Shown: positions 1-9,241, counted from the stretch's first letter. The stretch: 36,944 nucleotides of DNA from Hyphomicrobiales bacterium (GCA_021775615.1 JAJFHL010000018.1:1-36944), one strand, 5' to 3'. The notes: generated by a model not told the origin, from the sequence alone. Made by a program: numbers and translations.

Positions 1-335
<335 letters not shown>

Positions 336-339
<4 letters not shown>

Positions 340-1607
340 GCGAGCGCCTGCCCGATGAGGACGCCGTCCCGCATGCCGGTGATCTCAAGGTCGACAAGCG
401 CGCCGGGCACGCCGGAGACATCGGAACCGGCGAGCTCCACGCCGACGAACTGTTCCGTCCGGCCGCTTGTTGCGGTCTCCATCAGCACCGGCAGGCGGCG
501 ACCCTGCAGTCTCGCCATCAGACCGTCAATCCGCTGCGTCCCGGCCGCTCGCAGCCGCCGCGCGCGATCCTTGATCATGTCGCCGGGCACCTGCGGCATC
601 CGCGCCGCCGGCGTTCCCGGGCGCGGCGAATAGGGAAACACATGCAGGAAGCTCAGGCCGCATTCTTCGACCAGCCGTTCGGTGTTGGCGAACATCTCCT
701 GCGTTTCGGTCGGGAACCCGGCGATCAGGTCGGCGCCGAACACCATGTCGGCGCGCAACGCGCGAATGCGGGCGCAAAACGCGATCGAGTCCTCGCGGGC
801 ATGACGCCGCTTCATACGCTTGAGGATCATGTTGTCGCCGGACTGCAGCGAGAGATGGAGATGCGGCATCAGACGCTCTTCTTCGGCAACCGCGCGGAGC
901 AATGCGTCATCCGCTTCGATGGAATCGATCGAGGACAGGCGCAGCCGCGGCAGCTCACGCACTTCTGAGAGCACCGAGCGCACCAGGCGCCCAAGCGTCT
1001 GGTTCCCCGGCAGGTCACGGCCGTAAGCGGTCATGTCGACGCCGGTCAGAACCACTTCGTTGGTGCCGTTCTCCACCAGGCGGCGTACCTGCGCCACCAC
1101 ATCGCCGGCCGGCACCGAACGCGAATTGCCACGGCCATAGGGGATAATGCAGAATGTGCAGCGATGATCGCAGCCGTTCTGGATCTGCACGAAGGCACGG
1201 GCCCGGCCCTCAAAACCGTCGATCATGTGCAATGCCGTCTCGCGCACCGACATGATGTCGTTGACGCGCACGCGCTCTTCGCGCGCCACACCGAAGTCCT
1301 CTGCCCGGTAGTGCTCCGGCTTCAGCTTCTCGTCATTGCCCAGCACCAGATCCACTTCCGGCATGGCGGAAAAGCTCGCCGGCTCGATCTGTGCGGCGCA
1401 GCCGGTAACGATGATCTTGGCGTCAGGATTGGTCCGCCGCGCCTTGCGGATCGCCTGACGCGCCTGGCGCTGAGCTTCCGCGGTCACCGCACAGGTGTTG
1501 ACGATGACCGCGTCCTCCAGTCCGCCGGCCTCCGCGTGCCCCCGCATGACTTCCGATTCATAGGCATTCAGCCGGCAGCCAAAGGTGAGAATCTGATGCG
1601 CACCCAT
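336..1607 (-). CDS. mtaB: MtaB, tRNA t6A37 methylthiotransferase
   Basis: A radical-SAM methylthiotransferase that converts t6A37 to ms2t6A37 in tRNAs reading ANN codons. The 423-residue protein has the family layout. An N-terminal methylthiotransferase domain carries three cluster cysteines (FGCRLN, VNTCAV and VTGCAAQ; C11, C39, C70). A radical-SAM core follows with CDHRCTFC (C146, C150, C153), and a C-terminal TRAM-like region lies from about residue 360. CRLN rather than CQMN near the N-terminus separates MtaB from MiaB and RimO. The start is either ATG at 1607, sharing one base with the dapF stop, or GTG three bases upstream. The stop overlaps the ftsY start, so dapF, mtaB and ftsY look translationally coupled. 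Confidence 0.93.
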
Positions 1608-2485
1608 CACACCGCCTCGGCATGAAGCAGGCGTTCGTCGAGGACACCGTCGTAGTCATAGACATAAGGGCCGGTCATCAGGATGTGGTCGTCTGCCTCG
1701 CGCCACTCGATGTGGAGTGTACCGCCCGGCAGGGAAACATTGACGGCGCGCCCCGTGAGCGTCTTGCGGGCGGAGGCAACGGCGGCGGCGCAGGCCGCGG
1801 TGCCGCAGGCGCGTGTCAGCCCGACGCCGCGCTCCCACACCTTGAGGGTCACGGCGTCCGGCGCGGTCACATGAGCCAGCGAAATATTGGCGCGTTCCGG
1901 AAAGATCGGATGGTTCTCGAGCAGCGGCCCGAACCGCTCCAGATCGTAGGCTTCTACATCGTCGACCCAGAAGATGCAATGCGGGTTGCCGACATTGACC
2001 ACGCTGGGGCTGTGCAGGAGGGGGGCATCGATCGGCCCGACCTGCAGCTCGATACGGCGCGTATCGTAGAACTCCTCGGCCAGCGGGATCTGGTCCCACC
2101 TGAGACGCGGTGCCCCGATATCGGCGGTGATCAGGCCGTCACCGGCCCGCGTACAGCGCAGCATGCCGCCAGGCGACCCAATGCGAACTTCAGGCTTTCC
2201 GGTCTCGGCAATCAGAATGTCCGCAATGCAGCGCGTCGCATTTCCGCAGGCCTCGACTTCGCCACCATCCCAGTTCCAGATCCGCATATAGGCATCCGAG
2301 CCGGCGTCACGCGGCGGTCCGAATATGATCAGCTGATCGCATCCAACACCGCTGTCCCGGTCGGCAATGGCCCGAACCTGCTCTTCGCTCAGCGAAATGT
2401 CGCGCGCACGGGCATCGATCACGACAAAGTCGTTGCCGAGGCCGTTCATCTTGCGGAACGGGATCTGTGCGGGCATATCATTCAT
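1607..2485 (-). CDS. dapF: DapF, diaminopimelate epimerase
   Basis: Interconverts LL- and meso-diaminopimelate in lysine and peptidoglycan synthesis. It is cofactor-independent and works with two cysteines as acid and base. Both are visible: C80 in ACGNATRC and C227 in ACGTAAC. The N-terminal signature FRKMNGLGNDFVVID is intact. The longest frame begins at a TTG at 2521, but the ATG at 2485 (MNDMPAQIPF) gives the normal family N-terminus and 292 residues, so I chose it. No strong ribosome binding site is visible. The gene heads the dapF-mtaB-ftsY unit. Confidence 0.95.
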   Translation of the reverse strand: MNDMPAQIPFRKMNGLGNDFVVIDARARDISLSEEQVRAIADRDSGVGCDQLIIFGPPRDAGSDAYMRIWNWDGGEVEACGNATRCIADILIAETGKPEVRIGSPGGMLRCTRAGDGLITADIGAPRLRWDQIPLAEEFYDTRRIELQVGPIDAPLLHSPSVVNVGNPHCIFWVDDVEAYDLERFGPLLENHPIFPERANISLAHVTAPDAVTLKVWERGVGLTRACGTAACAAAVASARKTLTGRAVNVSLPGGTLHIEWREADDHILMTGPYVYDYDGVLDERLLHAEAV

Positions 2486-2549
2486 AGGCGCGTTATATGG
2501 TGAAACGGGAACCGACCACAAGCACTGAACCCGATGGAGCTTTCACCTG

Positions 2550-3101
2550 TCAGGGCTTCAGTAAGCTGCTAAAGGAATAGGGAATTCCCGGGTGATCGGC
2601 CGGTAGGCGGGATTTGTCCGGGCTGGCCGGATCATAGGCCACGGTTGGCAGGTTGACGAAGCTGGCCCGCTCATCGCCGACGTTCATCACACCGTGCACC
2701 ACGAAGGGCGGGATGGTGAGCACGCACGGGAAATCACTCCCAAGGTCAAACTCGTTCACCATGCCGTAGGTTCCGCTGTCCGGCCTCAGGTCACACAGCA
2801 CAACCTTGAACCTGCCATTTGTGTAGGCCAGGCGATCGTCCTGGCGCTTATGATACACCCAGGCACGAATTGACTGTGGTTCGGCGAAGACCTGATAGAC
2901 ATGCACAATCGGATCGATCGGCCCGTCCCGCGTGGTGAGCAGCTCGATCAGTTCGCCTCGGTCATCACTGTGTTTGATCAGGGGATCGACAATCACACCC
3001 TCGATAAGCGGATCGATCCCATATGTCTTTTGCGGCCCGGTGGTGTTCTCCCATGGGGCATCGTCGACAAATTCGTCAAGGCTCGGCGCTTTGCGCGTCA
3101 T
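2550..3101 (-). CDS. RmlC-like cupin (dTDP-4-dehydrorhamnose 3,5-epimerase family), atypical active site
   Basis: A single-domain cupin of about 183 residues resembling RmlC. The recognisable blocks are DPLIKHSDDRGELIEL near the start, IRAWVYHKRQDD, CDLRPDSGTYG, IPPFVVHGV and YDPASPDKSRL..DHPGI near the end. In true RmlC the motif RGLHYQ carries the catalytic His and a later Tyr is the acid. Here the corresponding stretch reads RAWVYHK, so the His is displaced or absent, and I see no clear equivalent of the Tyr. The gene may therefore act on another NDP-sugar or bind without epimerising. It is divergent from a glycosyltransferase, which fits a surface-sugar role. An upstream in-frame ATG at 3167 would add 22 residues with no family match. 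Confidence 0.72.
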   Translation of the reverse strand: MTRKAPSLDEFVDDAPWENTTGPQKTYGIDPLIEGVIVDPLIKHSDDRGELIELLTTRDGPIDPIVHVYQVFAEPQSIRAWVYHKRQDDRLAYTNGRFKVVLCDLRPDSGTYGMVNEFDLGSDFPCVLTIPPFVVHGVMNVGDERASFVNLPTVAYDPASPDKSRLPADHPGIPYSFSSLLKP

Positions 3102-3176
3102 GCAACTCAACTCGCAATACTCAGTGACTAACGCCCCGGCCACCAACCGCCGCAAACCCGCGACCATTGATCTTAG

Positions 3177-3204
3177 TTGATCAAATACATGCCACTAACA
3201 TATT
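3177..3204 (+). promoter_or_regulatory. Possible promoter for the glycosyltransferase
   Basis: An AT-rich patch in otherwise GC-rich DNA holds TTGATC, a 16-base spacer and CATATT, an acceptable sigma70-like pair directed at the downstream glycosyltransferase. It would give a 5' leader of about 150 bases before the TTG start at 3362. Inferred from sequence only. Confidence 0.3.
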
Positions 3205-3361
3205 GTGGCAACACAAATTATGGCGCATGCACACAGGCTCGTCACATGGTCTTTTGCGCGGACGGGCATTTACGTCGATCCCATCTTCGGTAACAGGCGG
3301 TGCCTCACGGCCAACGCTGGAAGCCATGGCCAACCGCACGTCAGTCTGCAGGAGGCAGGAA

Positions 3362-4243
3362 TTGAAGCTTGTCATGACACTGCTGGTTCGCGACGAGGCG
3401 GACATCGTGCGCGACAACATCGAATTTCATCTTTCCCACGGCGTCGACTTCGTCGTGGCGACCGACAACGGCTCGCGCGACGAGACCGCCGACATCCTTG
3501 CTGAGTACGAGCGCCAGGGCACCCTCAAACTGCTGCACCAGCCAGAGCACAACTTCGCGCAGAGTGATTGGGTTACGCGTATGGCGTTTCTGGCCCGCGA
3601 CCACTACGGTGCCGACTGGATCCTGAACAATGATGCCGATGAATTCTGGTGGCCGCTCCATGGCGACCTGAAGCACGAGCTGCACAGTGCTACACAGGGT
3701 GTCTTAAATTGTCAGAGACAGAACATGCTGTACGCATTTGACACCGAGACCGATGACCCCTGGTACAGACGCCTGATCTATGCAGCATCGGATCAGCAAC
3801 CCCTTCCTCCGGCGAACACCGCGCCGCGCGATCGGTTGCCTGATCCGCTATACTACTACCGCCTGCGGCAGAAGGTCCTGGCGTCCGCCGACGGATTGAC
3901 GCGCGTCGGCATGGGGAACCATGCGGTCAAGCATGAAAGTCCGGTCCCCGAATACGCTTCGCGCATACGCATTTATCACTTCCCGGTCAGATCACGTGCG
4001 CATCTGCGCCGGAAGATCATAAACGGAGGCGAAGCTGTCGCTCGCAACACTGACCTGCCGGTCAAAACCGCCAGCCACTGGCGCAGGTGGCACTCAGATC
4101 TCTCGCAACACAATGATATCGACCGGATCATGACGCAAATCCTTCCCGATACCGGCCGGCTGCAAGGCGACATTGCCGCTGGCCGTCTGGTCGAGGATCC
4201 AACACTTGCCGATTGTCTGTCAGCCCTGCGGTCAACCCGATAA
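3362..4243 (+). CDS. Glycosyltransferase, family 2-like (Glyco_tranf_2_4 type)
   Basis: A cytoplasmic transferase of 293 residues expected to move a sugar onto a glycan or lipid acceptor; donor and acceptor are unknown. The protein starts MKLVMTLLVRDEADIVRDNI, the usual opening of this family. It then has ATDNGSRDET (nucleotide-sugar strand) and LNNDADEFWWP, a DxDE-type metal and substrate motif at about residues 92-101. The frame is open from 3167, which would add 65 residues with no family character. I place the start at TTG 3362 because an exact AGGAGG (3350-3355) lies six bases upstream and the product then aligns with the family N-terminus. It is divergent from the RmlC-like gene and convergent with the DapB homologue. 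Confidence 0.85.
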   Translation: MKLVMTLLVRDEADIVRDNIEFHLSHGVDFVVATDNGSRDETADILAEYERQGTLKLLHQPEHNFAQSDWVTRMAFLARDHYGADWILNNDADEFWWPLHGDLKHELHSATQGVLNCQRQNMLYAFDTETDDPWYRRLIYAASDQQPLPPANTAPRDRLPDPLYYYRLRQKVLASADGLTRVGMGNHAVKHESPVPEYASRIRIYHFPVRSRAHLRRKIINGGEAVARNTDLPVKTASHWRRWHSDLSQHNDIDRIMTQILPDTGRLQGDIAAGRLVEDPTLADCLSALRSTR

Positions 4244-4266
4244 CCGCGCATCCGGGAAAGGCGCAA

Positions 4267-5067
4267 TCAGCCGCCCTCATCAAACAGCAGCTTGTCGAGC
4301 CCCCGGATCAGGCCGGTGATGTTCTGCACCTTCCGTGCGGCCAGCAGGCTGCCATCGACGAATATCCCGTCGTCCTCGCCCATTTCGTGACGCAGGCGCA
4401 GGCGCTCGCCGGGCATGCCGAAGAGAACTTCGACCGATGCGGTCTGGCCGGGCAGGCGGACCGCGTGCACCCGCGTCCCGGCCACATCGGCCCCAAGCGA
4501 CGCAATGTCGCCGACATGCTGCTCGGGTGAAAGTTCGTGCTCGGGCCGCCTGACCTCCCCCATCAGTTCGGCCAGTTCGCGCGCCGTGCCGCTCGGCACG
4601 TCCGGTTTCGAGGCCTTGCAGTATTCCAGCACCGTCCAGTGCGGAATGTGCTCCGCAGCCATCAGGGCAAATCGCTGCAGCAGGGCCGCCGTGAGGGCGA
4701 AGTTGCCGGTGACCAGCCCGATGCCTGCCTCTCGTGCGGCGGCATCGAGCCGATCGAACTCTTCGCCCGTGAACCCGGTTGTGCCGATCACCACCGGGAT
4801 CGAACGCGAGACCGCCGCCATGACATGCTTCATGCGGACGTCTGGATGGGTGTAGTCGATCAGCACGTCTGGGCGCCGCGCCAGGGCCTCTTCGATGTCA
4901 CCGCTCACGGTGACACCGCAGGGCGCCTCGCCGATGGCTTCCCCGATGTCCTCCCCTTTCGCCTTTCTCGCAACCGCACTGTCCAAAGTGAGATCATCCG
5001 CCGCCAGAACCCCGCGCACCAGGCAACGGCCAACCCCGCCGGTCGCTCCGCCGATACAAATCTTCAT
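4267..5067 (-). CDS. Dihydrodipicolinate reductase (DapB) homologue with altered catalytic motif
   Basis: A 266-residue member of the DapB fold. The N-terminal Rossmann motif is GGATGGVGR (residues 6-14), followed by DYTHPDVRMKHV and VVIGTTGFT, and the C-terminal domain retains KPDVPSGTA (154-162). In DapB the segment before this reads E-x-H-H-R-H-K, whose His pair and Lys act on the substrate. Here it reads EYCKASK, so both His are replaced (C150, K151) while K154 remains. The protein is therefore either a DapB with unusual chemistry or a paralogue with a different substrate. It lies 18 bases downstream of a serine hydrolase on the same strand, not in a lysine operon. I would not assign the symbol dapB without evidence. 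Confidence 0.75.
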   Translation of the reverse strand: MKICIGGATGGVGRCLVRGVLAADDLTLDSAVARKAKGEDIGEAIGEAPCGVTVSGDIEEALARRPDVLIDYTHPDVRMKHVMAAVSRSIPVVIGTTGFTGEEFDRLDAAAREAGIGLVTGNFALTAALLQRFALMAAEHIPHWTVLEYCKASKPDVPSGTARELAELMGEVRRPEHELSPEQHVGDIASLGADVAGTRVHAVRLPGQTASVEVLFGMPGERLRLRHEMGEDDGIFVDGSLLAARKVQNITGLIRGLDKLLFDEGG

Positions 5068-5085
5068 TGCACAACTCCCCGCTGC

Positions 5086-6300
5086 TCAGTCGATTAAAGC
5101 CTGATAGGCCAGAACCCGCAATTCGCGCCGCAGCGGATAGGCGCTCGACGGCAGAAGCTGGGTCATGAAAATGACCGTCATGTCCTCCACGGGGTCGATC
5201 CAGAAGGCGGTGCTGGCCGCTCCGCCCCAGGCATACTCGCCCGGTGTGCCCATTATGTTGGCGCGCGCCGGATCGAGCATGACGGAAACGCCGAACCCGA
5301 AACCGACGCCCTCGAACCGGCTCTCGCCGAAGGTCGGCTGGCCCATATCGGCCATGTCGCCGCCAAGGTGGTTCGCGGTCATGAACTCGACGGTCTTGCG
5401 GCCGAGCAGCCGGACCCCGTCCAGTTCCCCTCCGCGCCGCAGCAACTCGGTGAACCGGAAGAAGTCATCGACCGTCGAAAGCAACCCGCCGCCGCCGGAA
5501 AACAGCATCACGGGATCTTCGTAAGATGTTTTAGCGGCGGGTTCGACACGTTCGATGCCACCACCATCGGCTTGTCGGTAAAGCGAGGCCAAGCGGTCAC
5601 GCTTTTCATCTGAGATGGAGAACGCGGTATCGGTCATACCGAGCGGCTGGAATATCCGCTCATCGAAGCACCGGTCGAGGGCCTGTCCCGACCAGATCTC
5701 GATGAGCCGGCCGAGCACGTCGAAGGAGACGCCGTAGTTCCAGCGTGCCCCCGGCTGATGCGCCAGGGGCAGTTCCGCCAGCGCCGCGACGGTTTCCGCC
5801 AGCGGCTGCTTGCCGGGATTGAACTCGATCCCCTGGCGCCGGTAATACTCGCCAAGCGGTGTCTCGTCGAGAAACCCGTAGGTGAACCCCGCCGTATGAG
5901 TGAGCAGATCACGCACGGTGATGGGCCGCTCCGCCGGTTCGGTGTGCATCATGGTGCCATGACCGGAAACATAGACGGACATGGCTTCGAACTCGGGGAG
6001 GAAGCGGGCAATCGGATCATCGAGCTGAAACCGGCCCTCCTCATAGAGCATCATGGCCGCCACCGCGGCGACCGGTTTGGTCATGGAATAGATCCTGAAG
6101 ATGGCGTCCCGGGAAATCTCCCGCCCCGTCTCGACATCTGAATACCCGCAGTGATCCAGCAACGCGATTTCCCCGCGCCGCGCCACCAGCGTCAGCGCAC
6201 AGGGCAGCCTGCCGCTCTCGACATAACCGCGCATCCAGTCGCCCACTCTTGCCAGACGGGTGCCGCACAGACCGAGATCATTCGCCTTCGCCGATGCCAT
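5086..6300 (-). CDS. Serine hydrolase of the class C beta-lactamase / EstB esterase family
   Basis: A 404-residue penicillin-binding-protein-fold hydrolase. The nucleophile motif SxxK is SMTK (S72, K75) in FRIYSMTKPVAAV. The second motif is YGVS at residue 189 (a YxS form of YxN). A C-terminal WGGAAST block replaces the KTG triad as in EstB-type esterases. No signal peptide is evident, so it is probably cytoplasmic and more likely an esterase or transesterase than a beta-lactamase. It precedes the DapB homologue by 18 bases and the two are likely co-transcribed. The gene is divergent from ffh across a 329-base intergenic region. Confidence 0.88.
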   Translation of the reverse strand: MASAKANDLGLCGTRLARVGDWMRGYVESGRLPCALTLVARRGEIALLDHCGYSDVETGREISRDAIFRIYSMTKPVAAVAAMMLYEEGRFQLDDPIARFLPEFEAMSVYVSGHGTMMHTEPAERPITVRDLLTHTAGFTYGFLDETPLGEYYRRQGIEFNPGKQPLAETVAALAELPLAHQPGARWNYGVSFDVLGRLIEIWSGQALDRCFDERIFQPLGMTDTAFSISDEKRDRLASLYRQADGGGIERVEPAAKTSYEDPVMLFSGGGGLLSTVDDFFRFTELLRRGGELDGVRLLGRKTVEFMTANHLGGDMADMGQPTFGESRFEGVGFGFGVSVMLDPARANIMGTPGEYAWGGAASTAFWIDPVEDMTVIFMTQLLPSSAYPLRRELRVLAYQALID

Positions 6301-6395
6301 GATGACTTGCCTCCACCGTGAAGGCGCTTACCTACTGCACTAGGGTCGTCGCGGCAACGCTGCCAAGCGCCCCCGCGGCGACGCCGCCAAGCACA

Positions 6396-6424
6396 TTGAC
6401 AGCCATGCGCCCGATAAGTATGGT
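6396..6424 (+). promoter_or_regulatory. Likely sigma70 promoter of the ffh-rpsP-rimM-trmD unit
   Basis: An exact TTGACA (6396-6401), a 17-base spacer and TATGGT (6419-6424) form a near-consensus housekeeping promoter pointing towards ffh. Transcription would start near 6431 and leave a leader of about 200 bases. It is the best promoter match I noticed in the window. Confidence 0.6.
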
Positions 6425-6629
6425 CCGCGCCGTTCCTGAAGGCGCATGATCGTCGTCAGGCCGCCCTGCACATGGAGCATCCGGCGAACGGATCATCCGG
6501 GAGGCAGGGGGGTCAACACCCGCCAGCGAGTTTCGCCCGCGGGTGCATTTTGCGTTGAGCTGGTCTTTGCGCCAAACTGATCTGAGACCTGATGACAGGC
6601 CGCCGAAGGAACCGAAGAGAAACGAGCAT
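6425..6629 (+). other. Structured 5' leader of ffh
   Basis: The intergenic stretch 6301-6629 has no convincing gene. Within the presumed leader there is a nested fold: CCCTGC (6464-6469) can pair with GCAGGG (6504-6509), enclosing a hairpin ATCCG/CGGAT (6479-6483 with 6489-6493). I looked for the conserved 4.5S SRP RNA tip (GGAAGGAAGCAGC) and did not find it, so I do not call ffs here. Its role, if any, is unknown. Confidence 0.35.
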
Positions 6630-8132
6630 ATGTTTGAGACCCTATCAGACCGCCTCGGCGGCATATTCGACAAGCTCACCAGACGCGGCGCGCTCTCCGA
6701 CGCCGACGTCGCCGCCGCCATGCGCGAGGTGCGCCGTGCCCTGATCGAAGCCGATGTGGCGCTCGAGGTGGTGCGCGACTTTATCGAAAGGGTCAAGGAA
6801 CAAGCGGTCGGCCAGGAGGTGGTCAAGTCGGTCACTCCGGGCCAGATGGTCGTCAAGATCGTCAACGACGCGCTTGTGGAGACCCTCGGCGCGGATGCCG
6901 CCGGCGTCGACCTCAACGCGCCCGCGCCCGTCGCCATCATGATGGTCGGCCTGCAGGGATCCGGCAAGACGACGACCACCGCCAAGATCGCCAAACGGCT
7001 CAACGAGCGCGACAAGCGCAAAGTGCTGATGGCGTCCCTCGACGTGCGCCGCCCGGCGGCCCAGGAACAGCTGCGTGTGCTGGGCGAGCAGATCGGCGTC
7101 GACACCCTGCCGATCGTCGAGAACCAACTGCCGCGCGACATCACCCGGCGCGCCATGGATGCCGCCCGCCTCGGCGGTTACGACGTGGTCATGCTCGACA
7201 CCGCCGGCCGGCTGCATATCGACGACGAACTGATGCGCGAGACCGAAGAGGTCCGCGATCTCGCCACCCCGCACGAAACCCTCCTGGTTGCCGATGCCCT
7301 CACCGGCCAGGACGCGGTCAACGTTGCGCGCACCTTCAACGAGCGTATCGATGTCACCGGCATCGTTCTGACCCGCATCGACGGTGACGGACGCGGCGGC
7401 GCCGCCCTTTCCATGCGCGCCGTCACCGGCAAGCCGATCAAGCTGATGGGCACCGGCGAGAAGATCGACGAGCTGGAAGACTTCCATCCCGACCGCATCG
7501 CCAACCGTATCCTCGGCATGGGCGATGTGGTGTCGCTGGTCGAGCGGGCCGCCGAGACGATCGACGCCGAAAAGGCGGAGAAGATCGCCAGGAAGATGAA
7601 GAAGGGCACCTTCGACCTGGAGGACCTTTCCGAACAGTTGACGCAGATGCAGAAGATCGGCGGCATGTCGGGCGTGCTCGGCATGCTGCCCGGCATCGGC
7701 AAGATGAAGAAGCAGCTCGAGGACGCCGATCTCGACAATCTCATCATTAAGCGCCAAATGGCGATCATTTCGTCAATGACGCCGAAGGAGCGCAAGGCGC
7801 CGAAGATGCTCAACGCGTCGCGCAAAAAGCGCGTTGCGGCCGGCTCGGGCACTTCCGTGCAGGACATCAACCGGCTTTTGAAGATGCACCGCCAGATGGC
7901 GGACATGATGAAGAAGATGGGCAAGGGCAAAGGCATGTTCGCCAATATGTTCGGCGGCGGTATGCCCGACCCTTCGCAGATGAACCCGGAAGACCTGCCC
8001 CCCGAACTCACCCAGGGCGGAGCGCCCGGCCAGCCGTTCCCGCCTCCCGGCATGCCCGGCCTGCCCGGCCTCGGCGGCTCACTCCCCGGTCTCGGCGGTG
8101 GCATGCCGAAATTCCCGGTGAAGAAGAAATAG
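6630..8132 (+). CDS. ffh: Ffh, signal recognition particle GTPase (SRP54)
   Basis: The protein subunit of SRP, which binds 4.5S RNA and signal sequences and docks with FtsY. The 500-residue product has a helical N domain and a G domain with GLQGSGKT (107-114), DTAGR (190-194) and TRIDGDGRGG (from 248; Arg replaces the usual Lys of TKxD). The methionine-rich M domain includes MTPKER, LNASRKKRVAAGSGTS and a MHRQMADMMKKMGKGKG tract. The tail is Pro/Gly-rich (GMPGLPGLGG). The frame is open from 6543, but the ATG at 6630 gives MFETLSDRLGGIF, the standard Ffh N-terminus. It leads the rpsP-rimM-trmD series. Confidence 0.97.
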   Translation: MFETLSDRLGGIFDKLTRRGALSDADVAAAMREVRRALIEADVALEVVRDFIERVKEQAVGQEVVKSVTPGQMVVKIVNDALVETLGADAAGVDLNAPAPVAIMMVGLQGSGKTTTTAKIAKRLNERDKRKVLMASLDVRRPAAQEQLRVLGEQIGVDTLPIVENQLPRDITRRAMDAARLGGYDVVMLDTAGRLHIDDELMRETEEVRDLATPHETLLVADALTGQDAVNVARTFNERIDVTGIVLTRIDGDGRGGAALSMRAVTGKPIKLMGTGEKIDELEDFHPDRIANRILGMGDVVSLVERAAETIDAEKAEKIARKMKKGTFDLEDLSEQLTQMQKIGGMSGVLGMLPGIGKMKKQLEDADLDNLIIKRQMAIISSMTPKERKAPKMLNASRKKRVAAGSGTSVQDINRLLKMHRQMADMMKKMGKGKGMFANMFGGGMPDPSQMNPEDLPPELTQGGAPGQPFPPPGMPGLPGLGGSLPGLGGGMPKFPVKKK

Positions 8133-8201
8133 CGGCGGACCTCCGCCATGGAAACAATCGAAGAAACAACCGAACCTCGCTTATTAGGAGACTGAAACAC
8201 C

Positions 8202-8705
8202 ATGTCACTCAAAATCAGACTTGCCCGGGGCGGCACCAAGAAACGCCCGTTCTACCGTATCGTTATCGCCGACGTGCGCTCGCCGCGCGACGGCCGGTTC
8301 ATCGAGAAGATCGGCACCTACAATCCGCTGCTTCCGAAGGACTCGGCCGAGCGCATCACCATGGACGAAGACCGGGTGAAACACTGGCTCTCCGTCGGCG
8401 CGCGGCCGACCGACCGGGTGCACCGGTTCCTCGATGCCGCCGGTCTCCTGAAGCGTGAAGCGCGCAACAACCCGCAGAAGGCTCTGCCGGGCAAGAAGCG
8501 CGTGGAGCGCGAAGAAGCCGAGCGCCAGAAGGCCGAAGACACCGCCAAGGAAGCAGCCGATGCCGCCGCTGCCGAAGCGGAAGCGCCTGCGGAGGAAGCT
8601 CCTGCAGAGGAAGCCCCCGCCGAAGAGGCCGCAGCCGAGGAAGCGCCTGCCGAGGCAGCCCCTGCCGAAGAGGCGGCGGCCGAGGAAGAGACCACAGAAA
8701 GCTGA
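8202..8705 (+). CDS. rpsP: Ribosomal protein S16 with long Ala/Glu tail
   Basis: Small-subunit protein S16, needed for 30S assembly. Residues 1 to about 85 are the conserved core ([24 protein letters not shown], then IGTYNPL and [13 protein letters not shown]). The protein is 167 residues, roughly twice the usual bacterial length, because of a tail of about 80 residues. The tail is first Lys/Arg/Glu-rich and then built from repeated Ala-Pro-Ala-Glu-Glu units. Extended tails occur in alphaproteobacterial S16, and this is a long low-complexity one. AGGAG at 8186-8190 precedes the ATG by 11 bases. rimM follows after five bases. Confidence 0.97.
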   Translation: MSLKIRLARGGTKKRPFYRIVIADVRSPRDGRFIEKIGTYNPLLPKDSAERITMDEDRVKHWLSVGARPTDRVHRFLDAAGLLKREARNNPQKALPGKKRVEREEAERQKAEDTAKEAADAAAAEAEAPAEEAPAEEAPAEEAAAEEAPAEAAPAEEAAAEEETTES

Positions 8706-8710
8706 TTTCT

Positions 8711-9241
8711 GTGGCCGCACGCGGCGATACGCGCCTGTGCCTCGGCGCCATTGCCGGCGCCCACGGCGTACGCGGCGATGTGCGGTTGAAGACCTTCACC
8801 GAAGACCCGCTCGACATCGCGGCCTATGGGCCGCTGTCGAGCGAGGACGGCAAGCGGCGGTTCGAAATCGCCAAGCTGCGCGAGGCCAAGGACCACGTCG
8901 TCGCCACTGTCGCCGGCATCGCCACGCGTGAAGAAGCGTTGGCGTTGAAGGGCACCCGGCTTTATGTGGATCGTGACCGGCTGCCGGAACCGGAAGACGA
9001 GGACACCTGGTACCATGCCGATCTGATCGGGCTCGAAGCCCGGCTGGAAGACGGCTCGGCGCTCGGTGTAATCAAGGCGGTGCAAGACTATGGCGCCGGC
9101 GATCTGCTCGAGATTGAACTGACGGCGGGCGGCACACCGGTGCTCATTCCGTTCACGTCAGAGACCGTGCCGACTGTCGACATTTCCGCCGGCACGGTTA
9201 CGGTGGTGCCGCCGGAAGGACTGCTAGACCAAGAGGAGTAG
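8711..9241 (+). CDS. rimM: RimM, 16S rRNA processing / 30S maturation factor
   Basis: Binds S19 and helps mature the head of the 30S subunit. The 176-residue protein has the N-terminal RimM barrel ([25 protein letters not shown] at about 9-33), a linker and a C-terminal PRC-barrel ([18 protein letters not shown], then [14 protein letters not shown]). The start is GTG, five bases after the rpsP stop, so its ribosome binding site must lie within the rpsP 3' end. The position between rpsP and trmD is the classical one. Confidence 0.95.
   Translation: MAARGDTRLCLGAIAGAHGVRGDVRLKTFTEDPLDIAAYGPLSSEDGKRRFEIAKLREAKDHVVATVAGIATREEALALKGTRLYVDRDRLPEPEDEDTWYHADLIGLEARLEDGSALGVIKAVQDYGAGDLLEIELTAGGTPVLIPFTSETVPTVDISAGTVTVVPPEGLLDQEE

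Noticed and set aside
1622-2503. 293-codon open frame on the plus strand
   Set aside because: Antisense to dapF, whose two catalytic cysteines and signatures are intact.
5086-6300. Beta-lactamase resistance gene
   Set aside because: SxxK and YxS are present, but the C-terminal WGGAAST and lack of a signal peptide fit an EstB-type esterase better.
6332-6406. Short hydrophobic peptide on the minus strand (MAVNVLGGVAAGALG...)
   Set aside because: About 24 residues, no convincing ribosome binding site, and it overlaps the likely ffh promoter.
6425-6629. 4.5S SRP RNA gene (ffs) in front of ffh
   Set aside because: The conserved GGAAGGAAGC-type tip and flanking helix are absent.
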